Assembly (NCBI GenBank): GCA_050184585.1
Contig: JBFXAF010000004.1
Span: 310,001 to 374,000 of the forward strand
From: JBFXAF01 sp050184585
Lineage (GTDB): Bacteria; Pseudomonadota; Alphaproteobacteria; Rhizobiales; Rhizobiaceae
Length of the DNA stretch: 64,000 nucleotides
Direction of reading: 5' to 3'
The notes under the pieces were generated by a model. The model searched no databases and had not been told where the DNA came from. It saw nothing but the letters and a program-made list of their open reading frames with translations. Position numbers and translations under genes: made by a program. Below, in pieces: positions 51,739 to 60,139 of the stretch. Within the stretch, counting starts at the first letter, position 1; every line of letters starts with the position of its first letter.

Positions 51739-52851
51739 ATGAACGACACGGTCGCGGTCCAGCCCGCAACGCCCTCGTCGCCCCTCGCAGGTTGGCGGCG
51801 CGAGAAGTTCGAGTTCCGCGGCACGGCGCGCGAATATTTCGGGATATGGATCGTCAACGTGCTTCTGACGATCGTGACGCTCGGCATCTATTCGGCTTGG
51901 GCCAAGGTGCGGCGCCAGCGATATTTCTACGGCAATACCTGGCTCGCGGACGCCAGCTTCGAGTACCACGCCCGCCCGATGCCGATCCTGTTCGGCCGCA
52001 TCGTCGTCGTGATCATTCTCGTGGCCTACAACCTCGCCGTCGAGTTCATGCCGCTGGTCGGTGGACTGATAGCCATCGCCTTCCTGTTCGCCCTGCCCTG
52101 GTTCATCATGCGCGGCCTGCGCTTCAACGCCCGGGTGACGAGCTACAGGAACGTCCGCTTCGACTTCACCGGCGGTTACGGCGGCGCCTTCCTCGCCTAC
52201 GTGCTGGGCGGTGCCTTGATCTACGGTTCGGCAGGCATCCTGGCCCCGCTCGCGTCGCAATGGATGTGGAGCTACACGCTCGGAAACCTGCGCTACGGCG
52301 ACCGGCCCATCAAATGCGATCCAAGGCTGGAGAAACTCTTCGGCCAGCTGTTGCTGCCCGCGATCGTGCTGGTCGTCGGCCTGATCGTGGTCGGGACTGT
52401 CATGGTCGCGGCGGTCGTCGCCTTTCTCCATGCCAACCCGGACATGTTCGAGCCGGAGGCCGGAGGCCCGTCGCCATATCTCATCCTGATCGCGGTCTAT
52501 CTCGTTCTGGTGCCTTTCCTCATCCTCTACTTCTTTGCAGGCCTCATCTATCGAGCCGGCACGCGCAACGTCGCCTTCAACGAGACGGTGGTCGATGGAC
52601 GGCATCTGCTCGCCTCATCCATCCATCGTGGCCGCTATGTCTGGATCGCCTTCACCAACATCCTCGCCACCTTGGGCAGCCTCGGCCTCGCGCGCCCGTG
52701 GGCGGCAGTCAGGATGGCGCGCTACACGGCGTCGGTGACCGCGCTCGACGCCACGACATCGCTCGACGAGTATGTCGGCACGCTGCGCGACGAGGGTGCG
52801 GCCGTGGGCTCCGAATACATGGATGTGGAAGGGTTCGACTTTGGTTTCTGA
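51739..52851 (+). CDS. YjgN/DUF898 family membrane protein
   Basis: The 370-residue protein has a hydrophilic N-terminus, then the family core EYFGIWIVNVLLTIVTLGIYSAWAKVRRQRYFYGNT, repeated hydrophobic segments (at least five to six helices) and the C-terminal domain with the TSLDEYVGTLRDEG tail. DUF898 is an uncharacterised membrane family related to YjgN of E. coli. The ATG at 51739 is preferred; the MITE-like element ends 2 bp before it, and the open frame continues upstream into the element. No ribosome-binding site is seen in the adjoining bases. It overlaps the M48 protease gene by 11 nt, so the pair is likely co-translated. Confidence 0.85.
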   Translation: MNDTVAVQPATPSSPLAGWRREKFEFRGTAREYFGIWIVNVLLTIVTLGIYSAWAKVRRQRYFYGNTWLADASFEYHARPMPILFGRIVVVIILVAYNLAVEFMPLVGGLIAIAFLFALPWFIMRGLRFNARVTSYRNVRFDFTGGYGGAFLAYVLGGALIYGSAGILAPLASQWMWSYTLGNLRYGDRPIKCDPRLEKLFGQLLLPAIVLVVGLIVVGTVMVAAVVAFLHANPDMFEPEAGGPSPYLILIAVYLVLVPFLILYFFAGLIYRAGTRNVAFNETVVDGRHLLASSIHRGRYVWIAFTNILATLGSLGLARPWAAVRMARYTASVTALDATTSLDEYVGTLRDEGAAVGSEYMDVEGFDFGF

Positions 52852-53911
52852 GGCCGTGCCACAAGCGGTGGAAGGCCGCTGGCGGCCGCCGGGGGCCGCG
52901 CGAGGGGTCGAGGCGCGTCTCTGGGTCGATACGGATCGCGTCGCCATCTTGTGCGAGGCAGCCGGCGGACGCCGCATCGCGGAGGTCGTCGCATCCGCCC
53001 TGGTGACATCGGACCGGCTGGGATCGATACCCCGGCGCATCGATTTCCCGGACGGCAGCCAGTTCGAGACCGGGGACAATGATGGCGTCGACCGCATCCT
53101 CGGCATCACCAGCCGGATAGCCAGCCTCGAGCGTTTTCATCCCCGTCTTGCTGTGATCGTCGGCGCCGTCTTCGCCCTCGCCTACGCAATCTACCGCTTC
53201 GCGCTTCCGGTCATGGTCGAGGTGGCGATCGCCGTCACGCCTCCCGTTGTGCCGCAACTGATCAGCCAAAGCGTGTTTCGATCGCTCGACGGCGTCGTGT
53301 TCGCGCCGACAGAACTGCCGTTGGAGCGGCAGAAGGCGATCAGCGACGGCTTCGACGCCATGTCCGCCCTGACCGCGCGCGGCAGCGTGGCGGCAAGCTC
53401 CGGACAATCGGCCTACACTCTGAATTTCCGCAAAGGCGAGGCGATCGGCGCCAACGCATTCGCCCTGCCGGATGGAACCATCGTGCTCACCGACGAACTG
53501 GTGGAGCTCGCCCAGGACGACGAGATGGTGCTTGGCGTGCTCGCCCACGAGATCGGCCATGTCGACCACGACCACAGCCTGCGCCAGCTCTACCGTGCAG
53601 CCGGCGTGACCGCGCTCATCATGCTGGTCGCCGGCGACATTGGTGCGGGAACGGAGGACATACTGGTGCAGGGCGCCGGCTTGCTGACGCTTTCCCACAC
53701 CCGTACGGCCGAACGCGAAGCCGACCGCTTTTCCGTCGAACTCATGTACGAGGCGGGCCGGGACCCCGCGGCCATCGCGCGGTTCTTCGAACTCCTGCGC
53801 GACCGCTTCGGCGACACGTCCGAGAACGACTTCCTGTCGACGCATCCGGCGACGCCGGAGCGCATCGAGGACACCAAACGCTACGCCGAGGAAGTTGCCG
53901 GCGCTCCCTGA
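52841..53911 (+). CDS. M48 family zinc metallopeptidase (HtpX/Ste24-like)
   Basis: This 356-residue membrane protease has the zinc motif HEIGH at about 236-240 (in LAHEIGHVDHDHSLRQ) and the third ligand Glu in EREADRFSVELM. One transmembrane helix (LAVIVGAVFALAYAIYRFAL) is clear near the N-terminus and a second hydrophobic stretch follows the active site. The N-terminal 100 residues are not part of the protease domain. The start is TTG 52841, with GGAAGGG just upstream, overlapping the YjgN gene by 11 nt. The coupling suggests the two membrane proteins act together. Confidence 0.85.
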   Translation: MVSEAVPQAVEGRWRPPGAARGVEARLWVDTDRVAILCEAAGGRRIAEVVASALVTSDRLGSIPRRIDFPDGSQFETGDNDGVDRILGITSRIASLERFHPRLAVIVGAVFALAYAIYRFALPVMVEVAIAVTPPVVPQLISQSVFRSLDGVVFAPTELPLERQKAISDGFDAMSALTARGSVAASSGQSAYTLNFRKGEAIGANAFALPDGTIVLTDELVELAQDDEMVLGVLAHEIGHVDHDHSLRQLYRAAGVTALIMLVAGDIGAGTEDILVQGAGLLTLSHTRTAEREADRFSVELMYEAGRDPAAIARFFELLRDRFGDTSENDFLSTHPATPERIEDTKRYAEEVAGAP

Positions 53912-53995
53912 GGCATTGCACGTTCCGCGCGATATTCTCTGAGACTTGCCGCGAACGCCATGCTACCCCGCGCCTGACCACAGACCGCCAGTCAG

Positions 53996-55408
53996 TTGAA
54001 TCGCTCCGTCCCCCTCATCCTTGCCGTCGCGCTCTTCATGGAGCAGATGGATTCGACCGTGATCGCCACGGCCCTGCCCGCGATCGCGGCCGACATCGGC
54101 TCCAGTCCGGTGACGCTGAAACTCGCGCTGACCTCCTATCTCGTGTCCCTCGCCATCTTCATACCCGTCAGTTCGTGGATGGCGGACCGGTTCGGCGCCA
54201 AGCGCGTCTTCACGGTGGCGATCGCCGTCTTCGTCGTCGGATCGGTGTGCTGCGCGCTGGCCGGCTCGCTCATCGCCTTCGTGGGGGCGAGGTTCCTGGA
54301 AGGAATGGGCGGGGCGATGATGACGCCGGTGGCGCGGCTGGTGCTGGTGCGGGCGACGCCGAAGTCCGAACTCGTCTCGGCAATGGCGTGGCTCACCATA
54401 CCGGCCCTGATGGGTCCGTTGGTCGGACCGCCGGTCGGCGGCTTCATCACCACCTTCGTCTCCTGGCACTGGATCTTCCTCATCAACGTGCCGATAGGCC
54501 TCGCCGGCATCTGGGTCGCAAGCCGCGTCCTGCCCGAAATCGAACCTGCGGAACTGCCGCCTCTCGACCTGCGAGGCTTCGCCCTGGCGGCGGTCACCGC
54601 CGCGGGGATCGTGTTCGGGCTTTCGGTCGTGAGCCTGCCCGCCCTGCCGTCGGCGGTCGGAGCGGCGACGCTGGCGCTCGGCGCCCTGGGCGGCATCGCG
54701 TATCTCTTGCATGCCCGCCGGACGCCGCAACCGCTGCTGGACCCGAAACTGTTCGCCAACCCCACGTTCCGGGCGGCGGTAATCGGCGGAATGATCTTCC
54801 GCATCGGCAATGGTGCGGTCCCCTTCCTTCTCCCGCTGATGCTCCAGGTCGGCTTCGGGCTGACGCCATTCGCGTCCGGAATGCTCACCTTCGTCGCCGC
54901 CTTCGGCGCTCTGGCGATGAAGTTCTTCGCACCCTTCACCTTGCGTACGGGGGGCTTCCGCCGGGTGTTGGTGCTGGCCTCGCTGCTGGGGGCCTCGCTG
55001 ATCGCCCTCAATGCCACCTTCACGGAGGCGACCCCGGCCGGCCTGATCGTGGCGATACTGATCATGGCCGGTTTCGTGCGTTCGCTGTTCTTCACCTCGG
55101 TCAACGCACTGGTTTTCGCCGACATCGAGCCCGCCGAGATGGGCCAGGCGACGGCGATCGCGGCGGTATCGCAGCAGATCAGCATCGCGCTCGGCGTGGC
55201 GATCGCCGGCGGCGTCCTTGAGGGAGCCACATTGTTCGGGCATGCCGCGACCAGCCCGGCGGCGTTCTCCGCGGCCTTCCTGTCGATCGCGGCGATCTGC
55301 GCGCTGGCCGCGCTTCCGTTCTTGTCGCTGTCTGGCGATGCGGGAAGTTCCGTGTCGGGACATATTCCCGCGCGGGGCGCGGATGGCGACCCAACGCAGC
55401 CGCTGTAG
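53996..55408 (+). CDS. MFS drug-efflux transporter, DHA2 type
   Basis: This is a 14-helix major facilitator of the EmrB/QacA (DHA2) family, 470 residues. Motif A-like FEQMDSTVIATALPAIA-type N-terminus (FMEQMDSTVIATALPAIAAD), PVSSWMADRFGAKRVF and GPPVGGFITTFVSWHWIFLIN are characteristic. It may export drugs or organic solutes; the specific substrate is unknown. The start is a TTG at 53996; an upstream alternative is not obvious. It follows the M48 gene after about 85 bp on the same strand and converges with rlmE. Confidence 0.9.
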   Translation: MNRSVPLILAVALFMEQMDSTVIATALPAIAADIGSSPVTLKLALTSYLVSLAIFIPVSSWMADRFGAKRVFTVAIAVFVVGSVCCALAGSLIAFVGARFLEGMGGAMMTPVARLVLVRATPKSELVSAMAWLTIPALMGPLVGPPVGGFITTFVSWHWIFLINVPIGLAGIWVASRVLPEIEPAELPPLDLRGFALAAVTAAGIVFGLSVVSLPALPSAVGAATLALGALGGIAYLLHARRTPQPLLDPKLFANPTFRAAVIGGMIFRIGNGAVPFLLPLMLQVGFGLTPFASGMLTFVAAFGALAMKFFAPFTLRTGGFRRVLVLASLLGASLIALNATFTEATPAGLIVAILIMAGFVRSLFFTSVNALVFADIEPAEMGQATAIAAVSQQISIALGVAIAGGVLEGATLFGHAATSPAAFSAAFLSIAAICALAALPFLSLSGDAGSSVSGHIPARGADGDPTQPL

Positions 55409-55429
55409 ATCGTGAACGCCGGACTGCCG

Positions 55430-56122
55430 CTATTCGACCTGGCGTCCCTTGAAGCCGCGCGCCAGCAAGTAGAGTTCGACCGACGCGTCGCGCGAAGCCG
55501 GCGGCTTCACGTGATGAACGGACCTGAAGCTCTTCTTGAGCATCGACAGGAGGTCGTTCTCCGTTCCGCCCTGGAACGTCTTGGCCAGGAAATGGCCGCC
55601 TGGCTTCAGCACCTTCATGGCGAAGTCGGCCGCGACTTCGCACAGATGCATGGTCCGCAGGTGGTCGGTGCGGCGGTGGCCGGTTGTGGGCGCGGCCATG
55701 TCGGAGAGCACGACGTCGGGCTCTCCTCCCAGCGTCTCGAGCAGCAGCGCCGGGGCGTCGGCGTCAAGAAAATCCTTCTTGAGGAGGATGGCGCCTGGCA
55801 CCGGGTCCATGTCGAGATAGTCGATGCCGACGACCAGCGCCTTTTCGTCGCGCGATCCGACGCGCTCCGCGGCGACCTGACACCAGCCGCCGGGAGCGGC
55901 GCCGAGATCTATGACACGAGCGCCCTTCTTGAGGAGCCGGTAGCGATCGTCGATCTCGATCAACTTGTATGCCGCCCGAGACCGGTAGCCCTCGGCCTTG
56001 GAACGTTGCACGTAGGGATCGTTCAGATGACGCTCGAGCCAGCGGCGCGAGGAGTCCTTCAGGCCGCGCTTCTTGGTGAGCTTGGCCTTGAGAACGCGCG
56101 GCCCCCCGGAACGACCGCTCAC
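55430..56122 (-). CDS. rlmE: 23S rRNA (uridine-2552-2'-O)-methyltransferase RlmE (FtsJ)
   Basis: RlmE 2'-O-methylates U2552 in the A-loop of 23S rRNA in late 50S assembly. The 230-residue protein (GTG 56122) has the SAM motif DLGAAPGGWCQVA and the catalytic K-D-K-E set, seen in YRSRAAYKL, SDMAAPTTGH, LAKTFQGG and SVELYLLA. The GTG start overlaps the TGA stop of the Ppx/GppA gene (GTGA), so the two are translationally coupled. The N-terminus has a basic extension (KAKLTKKRGLKDSSRRW) typical of alphaproteobacterial members. Confidence 0.95.
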   Translation of the reverse strand: MSGRSGGPRVLKAKLTKKRGLKDSSRRWLERHLNDPYVQRSKAEGYRSRAAYKLIEIDDRYRLLKKGARVIDLGAAPGGWCQVAAERVGSRDEKALVVGIDYLDMDPVPGAILLKKDFLDADAPALLLETLGGEPDVVLSDMAAPTTGHRRTDHLRTMHLCEVAADFAMKVLKPGGHFLAKTFQGGTENDLLSMLKKSFRSVHHVKPPASRDASVELYLLARGFKGRQVE

Positions 56123-57414
56123 CGGCGGTCGTCGGGGCGAGGCCTGCGCCACACCCCCTCCTCGGCCATGAGTTCGGTCAGGATGCCCTCGCGCAGGCCG
56201 CGATCGGCGACGCGCAGCCGCTCCGCTGGCCAGACCTTGCGTATCGCCTCGAGGATGGCGCAGCCGGCGAGCACGAGATCGGCGCGGTCGGGTCCGATGC
56301 AGGGGTTGGCCACGCGCTCGGCGAAATCCCAGCCGACCAGCTTTTCGACCATCGCGTCGACGCTGGCGCGATCCATCCAGAGCCCATCGACGCGGCGGCG
56401 ATCGTAGCGCTCCAGCCCGAGATGCACGCCAGCCAGCGTCGTGACTGTGCCGGACGTGCCGAGCAGGTGGAAGCGCGTGCCGTGACGGACCGAATCGAGG
56501 CGGGTGCGGCCCTCGAACTTTTCGAGATGTCCCACCACCTCGGAGACCATCGCCGCGAAGGTGTCGCGCGAGACATCGCGTCCACCGAAGCGCTCCGCCA
56601 GCGAAACGACGCCGACCGGCAACGAGGTCCACGCGACGATGTGTTCGGCAAGGCGCGGCGTGCGGTGGCGCGAAAGGTCGACGAGCGCGACCTCGGATGA
56701 GCCGCCGCCAATGTCGAAGAGCACGACCCCGGCCGTGTCGCGCTCGACCAGCGAGCCGCAGCCCGATACGGCAAGCCGCGCCTCCGTGCGGCGGTCGATG
56801 ATCTGGAGGGCAATGCCTGTCTCTCGCTCGACGCGCGCCAGGAACTCGGCGCCGTTGCCCGCGGCGCGACAGGCTTCGGTGGCGATCAGCCGGGAGCGGC
56901 GAATGGGTCGCGCGCGCAGCTTGTCGGCGCAGATTCGCAGCGCATCGACGGCGCGGTCCATCGCCGCCTCGCCGAGGCGCCCGGATGCACTCAACCCCTC
57001 ACCCAGGCGAACGATGCGCGAGAAGGCGTCGACGACGCGGAACTGTCCCGGCCGGCCCGGCGCGGCGACCAGCAGCCGGCAGTTGTTGGTGCCGAGGTCG
57101 AGCGCGGCGAAGACCGGATCGCTCCGAAAGCGCGGAGGCGAGGGCTGCGGCGCAATCGGCGGCGCCGGCGCGGAGAACGGAGGCGCGGCGTCCAGCTCTG
57201 GCTGCCGCGCGGTCGCGTCTGGGGCGCGCGCGAAAACCTTGCGGCCGCGGCGACGCTTGCGCCGCCGTCCGCCAGGGCGGGCGTTCTCGGGGCGTGGACC
57301 ACCCGCGGGAGACGGGTGGTTGCTCCGCTCGCCAACGTCCGGGACCAGGGTCTCGGCAGCCGTCGGGGATGCCCCCTCCTCCGGCGATCTTTCGCCGGAC
57401 TCCGGGTTCTTCAC
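56119..57414 (-). CDS. Ppx/GppA family phosphatase with basic N-terminal extension
   Basis: This is an exopolyphosphatase/guanosine-pentaphosphatase family protein (431 residues). The phosphatase core begins near residue 97 with FAALDLGTNNCRLLVA and includes EACRAAGNGAEFLARV and FDIGGGSSEVALVDL, the ATPase-like phosphate motifs. The first 95 residues are a disordered, Pro-rich segment with a strongly basic block (GGRRRKRRRGRKV, about 47-59), not part of the catalytic fold. It may bind RNA or polyphosphate. ATG 57414 is the start. rlmE is co-translated downstream. Confidence 0.9.
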   Translation of the reverse strand: MKNPESGERSPEEGASPTAAETLVPDVGERSNHPSPAGGPRPENARPGGRRRKRRRGRKVFARAPDATARQPELDAAPPFSAPAPPIAPQPSPPRFRSDPVFAALDLGTNNCRLLVAAPGRPGQFRVVDAFSRIVRLGEGLSASGRLGEAAMDRAVDALRICADKLRARPIRRSRLIATEACRAAGNGAEFLARVERETGIALQIIDRRTEARLAVSGCGSLVERDTAGVVLFDIGGGSSEVALVDLSRHRTPRLAEHIVAWTSLPVGVVSLAERFGGRDVSRDTFAAMVSEVVGHLEKFEGRTRLDSVRHGTRFHLLGTSGTVTTLAGVHLGLERYDRRRVDGLWMDRASVDAMVEKLVGWDFAERVANPCIGPDRADLVLAGCAILEAIRKVWPAERLRVADRGLREGILTELMAEEGVWRRPRPDDRR

Positions 57415-57651
57415 GGTGTCGTCCTCTCAGCGCGGCGCGAACCTCGCGGACGCAGCAGGCGCGCAATGTCGGTTCCGCACAGGTTAGCAGTGGAAGTCGC
57501 GATCACCAAGTGCCGCCATTCAGGCCAATCCGCGTTGACCCCACGGAATCCGTTCCCGGGTTGCGGGTGCCGCGGTTTTCGGGTTCCCTCCCTGGCGGGC
57601 GCGCGGCGCGGTCGCGGGGACGATGGAAAAGGGGCGGAGCATGCAGCCGGC

Positions 57652-58632
57652 ATGACCTGGAGGGACTATTTCTGGGCCGCGGTCGGCTTGGCGGCCGTCG
57701 CGGTCGCGGTCTGGCTCCTCTATCACGAAGTGCGAGGCATTTCCCTCGAAGACGTCAAGGACAGCCTTGGGGCCATTCCCGTCACCGGCTGGCTCCTGGC
57801 CGCCGCCGGGGCGATCGTCGCCTATGCGGCGCTCGCCATCTACGATCACATGGCGCTGCAGCACATCGGCAAGCGGGTGTCTTGGCTCTTCGTGTCGCTC
57901 TGCTCCTTCACCACCTATGCGCTGTCCCACAACATCGGCGGCTCGGTGGTCTCCGGGGCCGTGATCCGCTACCGCGCCTACGGAACCCAGGGGTTGACCG
58001 GTCAGGAAGTCGGGATTCTCGTCGCCTTCTGCTTCGTCACCTTCGTACTCGCCGCCGCTCTCCTGATGGGGATCGTGTTCCTGTTCGAACCCTCGGTGAT
58101 CGACCGATTCGTCGACCTGCCTGGCATGCCGGTCAAGCTGTCCAAGGCCACCGGCGTCCTCATCCTGCTGTGGATCGCGATCTACATCGCGGGATCGCTC
58201 CTCCATCTCAGGCCCTTCAGGATCGGCGGCGCGACGCTCGAATACCCCCGGCCCGCCCTCGTGGCGCAGCAGCTGCTGATCGGCCCGGTCGAAATCATGG
58301 CGGCGGCCGCGATCGTCTTCTTCGCGCTGCCGGACGCGGGCAATCCGGGCTACTTCGTCGTGCTCGGCGTCTTCGTCGTCGCGTTCTCGCTGGCGACCAG
58401 CACGCATGCTCCGGGCGGACTCGGCGTCTTCGAGGTGGCCATGCTGACCGGTCTGTCCGACATGGACACCGCCGGCGTGCTCGCCGCACTGCTGGTGTTC
58501 CGGCTCTACTACTACATCGCGCCCCTGCTGATCGCCCTGGTGATCGTCGTCGTGTTCGAGAGGCGCCAGCTCGCCGACCGGCTCAGGCTGAGGCGACAGG
58601 CGCCGCGCAAGCCCAACGACGCCGGGCCTTGA
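57652..58632 (+). CDS. Lysylphosphatidylglycerol synthase transmembrane-domain (UPF0104) protein
   Basis: The 326-residue product is an integral membrane protein with about eight helices of the UPF0104/LPG synthase TM family. Signature parts are HNIGGSVVSGAVIRYRAYG, where a lipid-facing polar face is expected, and the segment ATSTHAPGGLGVFEVAMLTGL. The aminoacyl-transferase domain of MprF is absent, so it is probably a lipid transporter/flippase-like half rather than a synthase. ATG 57652 is used; an out-of-frame ATG lies 11 nt upstream. It is divergent from the Ppx/GppA gene; the 237-bp gap (57415-57651) should hold both promoters and I saw no other gene in it. Confidence 0.85.
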   Translation: MTWRDYFWAAVGLAAVAVAVWLLYHEVRGISLEDVKDSLGAIPVTGWLLAAAGAIVAYAALAIYDHMALQHIGKRVSWLFVSLCSFTTYALSHNIGGSVVSGAVIRYRAYGTQGLTGQEVGILVAFCFVTFVLAAALLMGIVFLFEPSVIDRFVDLPGMPVKLSKATGVLILLWIAIYIAGSLLHLRPFRIGGATLEYPRPALVAQQLLIGPVEIMAAAAIVFFALPDAGNPGYFVVLGVFVVAFSLATSTHAPGGLGVFEVAMLTGLSDMDTAGVLAALLVFRLYYYIAPLLIALVIVVVFERRQLADRLRLRRQAPRKPNDAGP

Positions 58633-58729
58633 TCGACTTGGCTGATGTGGTAGAAGGCGGCGCGACACGGTCGGCGCTCATTTGGGCCGAGTGGTTTTGT
58701 CGTCCGCGAAACGCACACCGTGCGAGCGT

Positions 58730-58803
58730 TGGGGAATAGGTTAACGGTAGACCCACGGACTCTGACTCCGTTAGTCCTGGTTCGAATCCAGGTTCCCCAG
58801 CCA
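58730..58803 (+). tRNA. tRNA-Gln (anticodon CUG)
   Basis: This 74-nt gene folds as a cloverleaf: acceptor TGGGGAA pairs with TTCCCCA, and the anticodon arm ACGGA-CTCTGAC-TCCGT has the CUG anticodon reading CAG codons. The T arm contains GGTTCGAATCC. The discriminator G is followed by an encoded CCA. An IS3-type transposase remnant starts about 45 nt downstream, so the tRNA 3' end is a candidate integration site for a genomic island. Confidence 0.93.
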
Positions 58804-58847
58804 GACTTCTTACTAAACCATTGAACTCATTGGAATTTTTGTGTTTT

Positions 58848-59180
58848 AGAGCCGGCGCGCTTCGCGTCGAATGGCACTACATCGCGCCGGGCAAGCCGAT
58901 GCAGAATGGCTACATCGAATCCTTCAACGGCCGGATGCGCGATGAACTCCTGAATGAGAGCCTGTTCTTCGGTCTCGACCACGCCCGCAGCGCCATCGCC
59001 GAATGGAGCCAGGACTTCAACACCGCGAGGCCGCATTCCTCGCTCGGCTACCAGACCCCGGCGGCCTTCGCCGGAACCCTCGCCACAACCGGCTCCGACG
59101 CTTCGCTCGATGAGGGTTTCGCGTCTCCACCGGTTGCCCAACCCGCGCCCTACGGCGTAACACAAACGTCGGGGCTCTAA
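58848..59180 (+). pseudogene. 3' remnant of an IS3-family transposase OrfB
   Basis: The open frame matches the C-terminal end of the integrase-like OrfB transposase of IS3-family elements: VEWHYIAPGKPMQNGYIESF, then NGRMRDELLNESLF and TARPHSSLGYQTPAAFA. The catalytic Glu of the DDE triad is in GYIESFNGR; the two upstream Asp residues and the whole OrfA are missing, so the gene is a non-functional fragment. The first nine codons of the open frame (from 58821) are not transposase-like. It lies about 45 bp after tRNA-Gln. Confidence 0.88.
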
Positions 59181-59211
59181 TCGCCGCTGGATGACAGTTC
59201 AGTGGCAGGTT
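58848..59211 (+). mobile_element. Truncated IS3-family insertion sequence
   Basis: The remnant runs from the broken transposase to about 59211, where the string CAGTTCAGTGGCAGG after the stop codon resembles the right terminal repeat of IS3-group elements as I remember them. No left end or intact copy was found in the window. The exact right boundary is uncertain by a few bases. Confidence 0.55.
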
Positions 59212-59319
59212 CCCTGAGGTTCGATTGACCTTCGAACTCAAGCACCTTTTCTGCTGCCCGTCGCCAGCGCTTCCGCACAGGGTGTCCTCCACCGTACCGC
59301 CGAGCGGCCGATCGTTGAC

Positions 59320-59339
59320 AAACAAACGTCAGTTTGTTT
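59320..59339. promoter_or_regulatory. Palindromic operator upstream of the SDR gene
   Basis: The perfect palindrome AAACAAACGTCAGTTTGTTT (8-bp arms, 4-nt spacer) lies about 32 bp before the SDR start codon. It overlaps the end of a TTGACA sequence (59315-59320) suitable as a -35 box. The size and spacing fit a TetR-family repressor site, but no regulator gene is seen in the window. Confidence 0.6.
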
Positions 59340-59370
59340 CTTTAGCTTCCGTTCGTGTGGAGCCGTGGCA

Positions 59371-60111
59371 ATGGACGGGAACGTTTGCTTGGTAACAGGG
59401 GGTGGTGGGGGCATAGGGCGCGAGGTGTGTGCCCTGCTCGCAGGTGCCGGTGCCTCGGTTTACCTCATCGATTTGCCAGCGGCGGCGGCCGCCGGCGCGA
59501 CCACGCTTGCGGAGGTCGGGCTGAAGGTCGAGGCGGTGGGGCTAGATGTCACCTCCCGCGACGAAGTCGACGCATTCATCTTCTCAACCGCGCGATCGAA
59601 GGGCCGCATCGACGCCCTGTTCTGCCTCGCGGGAGTCGTGCGGAACGCCAAGCTGCCTGCCGTGACGCCCGAGGACTTCGATCTCACCATGTCGACCCAC
59701 GCCACGGGCACCTTGAACTTCGTCCGCGCGGTCGTTCCGCCAATGAAGGAGCGTGGCTACGGGCGGATCGTGGTCACCAGCTCGGTCGCGGCGCTGGGGA
59801 CCGTCGGGGGCACCAGCTATGCAGCGGCAAAGGGTGCGATCGAAGGCATGATGCGCTCCGCAGCCATCGAACTCGCATCCCACGGGATCACCGTGAACTG
59901 CGTGGCGCCTGGCATCGTGGATGTAGGCCTCTATCGCCAGCAGCCCGAGAAGCAGCGCAACCACATGCTCGACCGCACACCCATGCGGCGCGCCGGCGAG
60001 CCGCGCGAAATCGCCGAGTGCTACCGGTTCCTCGGCTCGCGGGAGGCGAGCTTCATCACCGGCCAGACCCTCTACGTATGCGGCGGCGCGTCCATCGGCG
60101 CTTTCGTCTGA
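59371..60111 (+). CDS. SDR family NAD(P)-dependent oxidoreductase
   Basis: This is a classical short-chain dehydrogenase of 246 residues. The cofactor motif TGGGGGIG is near the N-terminus (about 10-17), the catalytic Ser is in VTSSVAAL, and the catalytic Tyr-x3-Lys in SYAAAKG. ATG 59371 is preferred over GTG 59365 because the upstream GGAG is better spaced. It is the first gene of a likely operon with a metallo-beta-lactamase-fold protein and a molybdoenzyme, downstream of a TetR-type palindrome. The substrate (probably a 3-hydroxyacyl-CoA, alcohol or keto compound) is not known. Confidence 0.9.
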   Translation: MDGNVCLVTGGGGGIGREVCALLAGAGASVYLIDLPAAAAAGATTLAEVGLKVEAVGLDVTSRDEVDAFIFSTARSKGRIDALFCLAGVVRNAKLPAVTPEDFDLTMSTHATGTLNFVRAVVPPMKERGYGRIVVTSSVAALGTVGGTSYAAAKGAIEGMMRSAAIELASHGITVNCVAPGIVDVGLYRQQPEKQRNHMLDRTPMRRAGEPREIAECYRFLGSREASFITGQTLYVCGGASIGAFV

Positions 60112-60139
60112 CCTCCAGGACAATGGCGAGCGCGGCCCC

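Noticed and set aside
58730..58803. Second copy of the tRNA-Gln 3' end as the far attachment site.
   Set aside because: I looked for GGTTCGAATCCAGGTTCC downstream to 64000 and did not see it, so the far end, if any, is outside the window.
59017..59325. Minus-strand open frame over the IS remnant.
   Set aside because: It is antisense to a recognised transposase fragment and has no motif.
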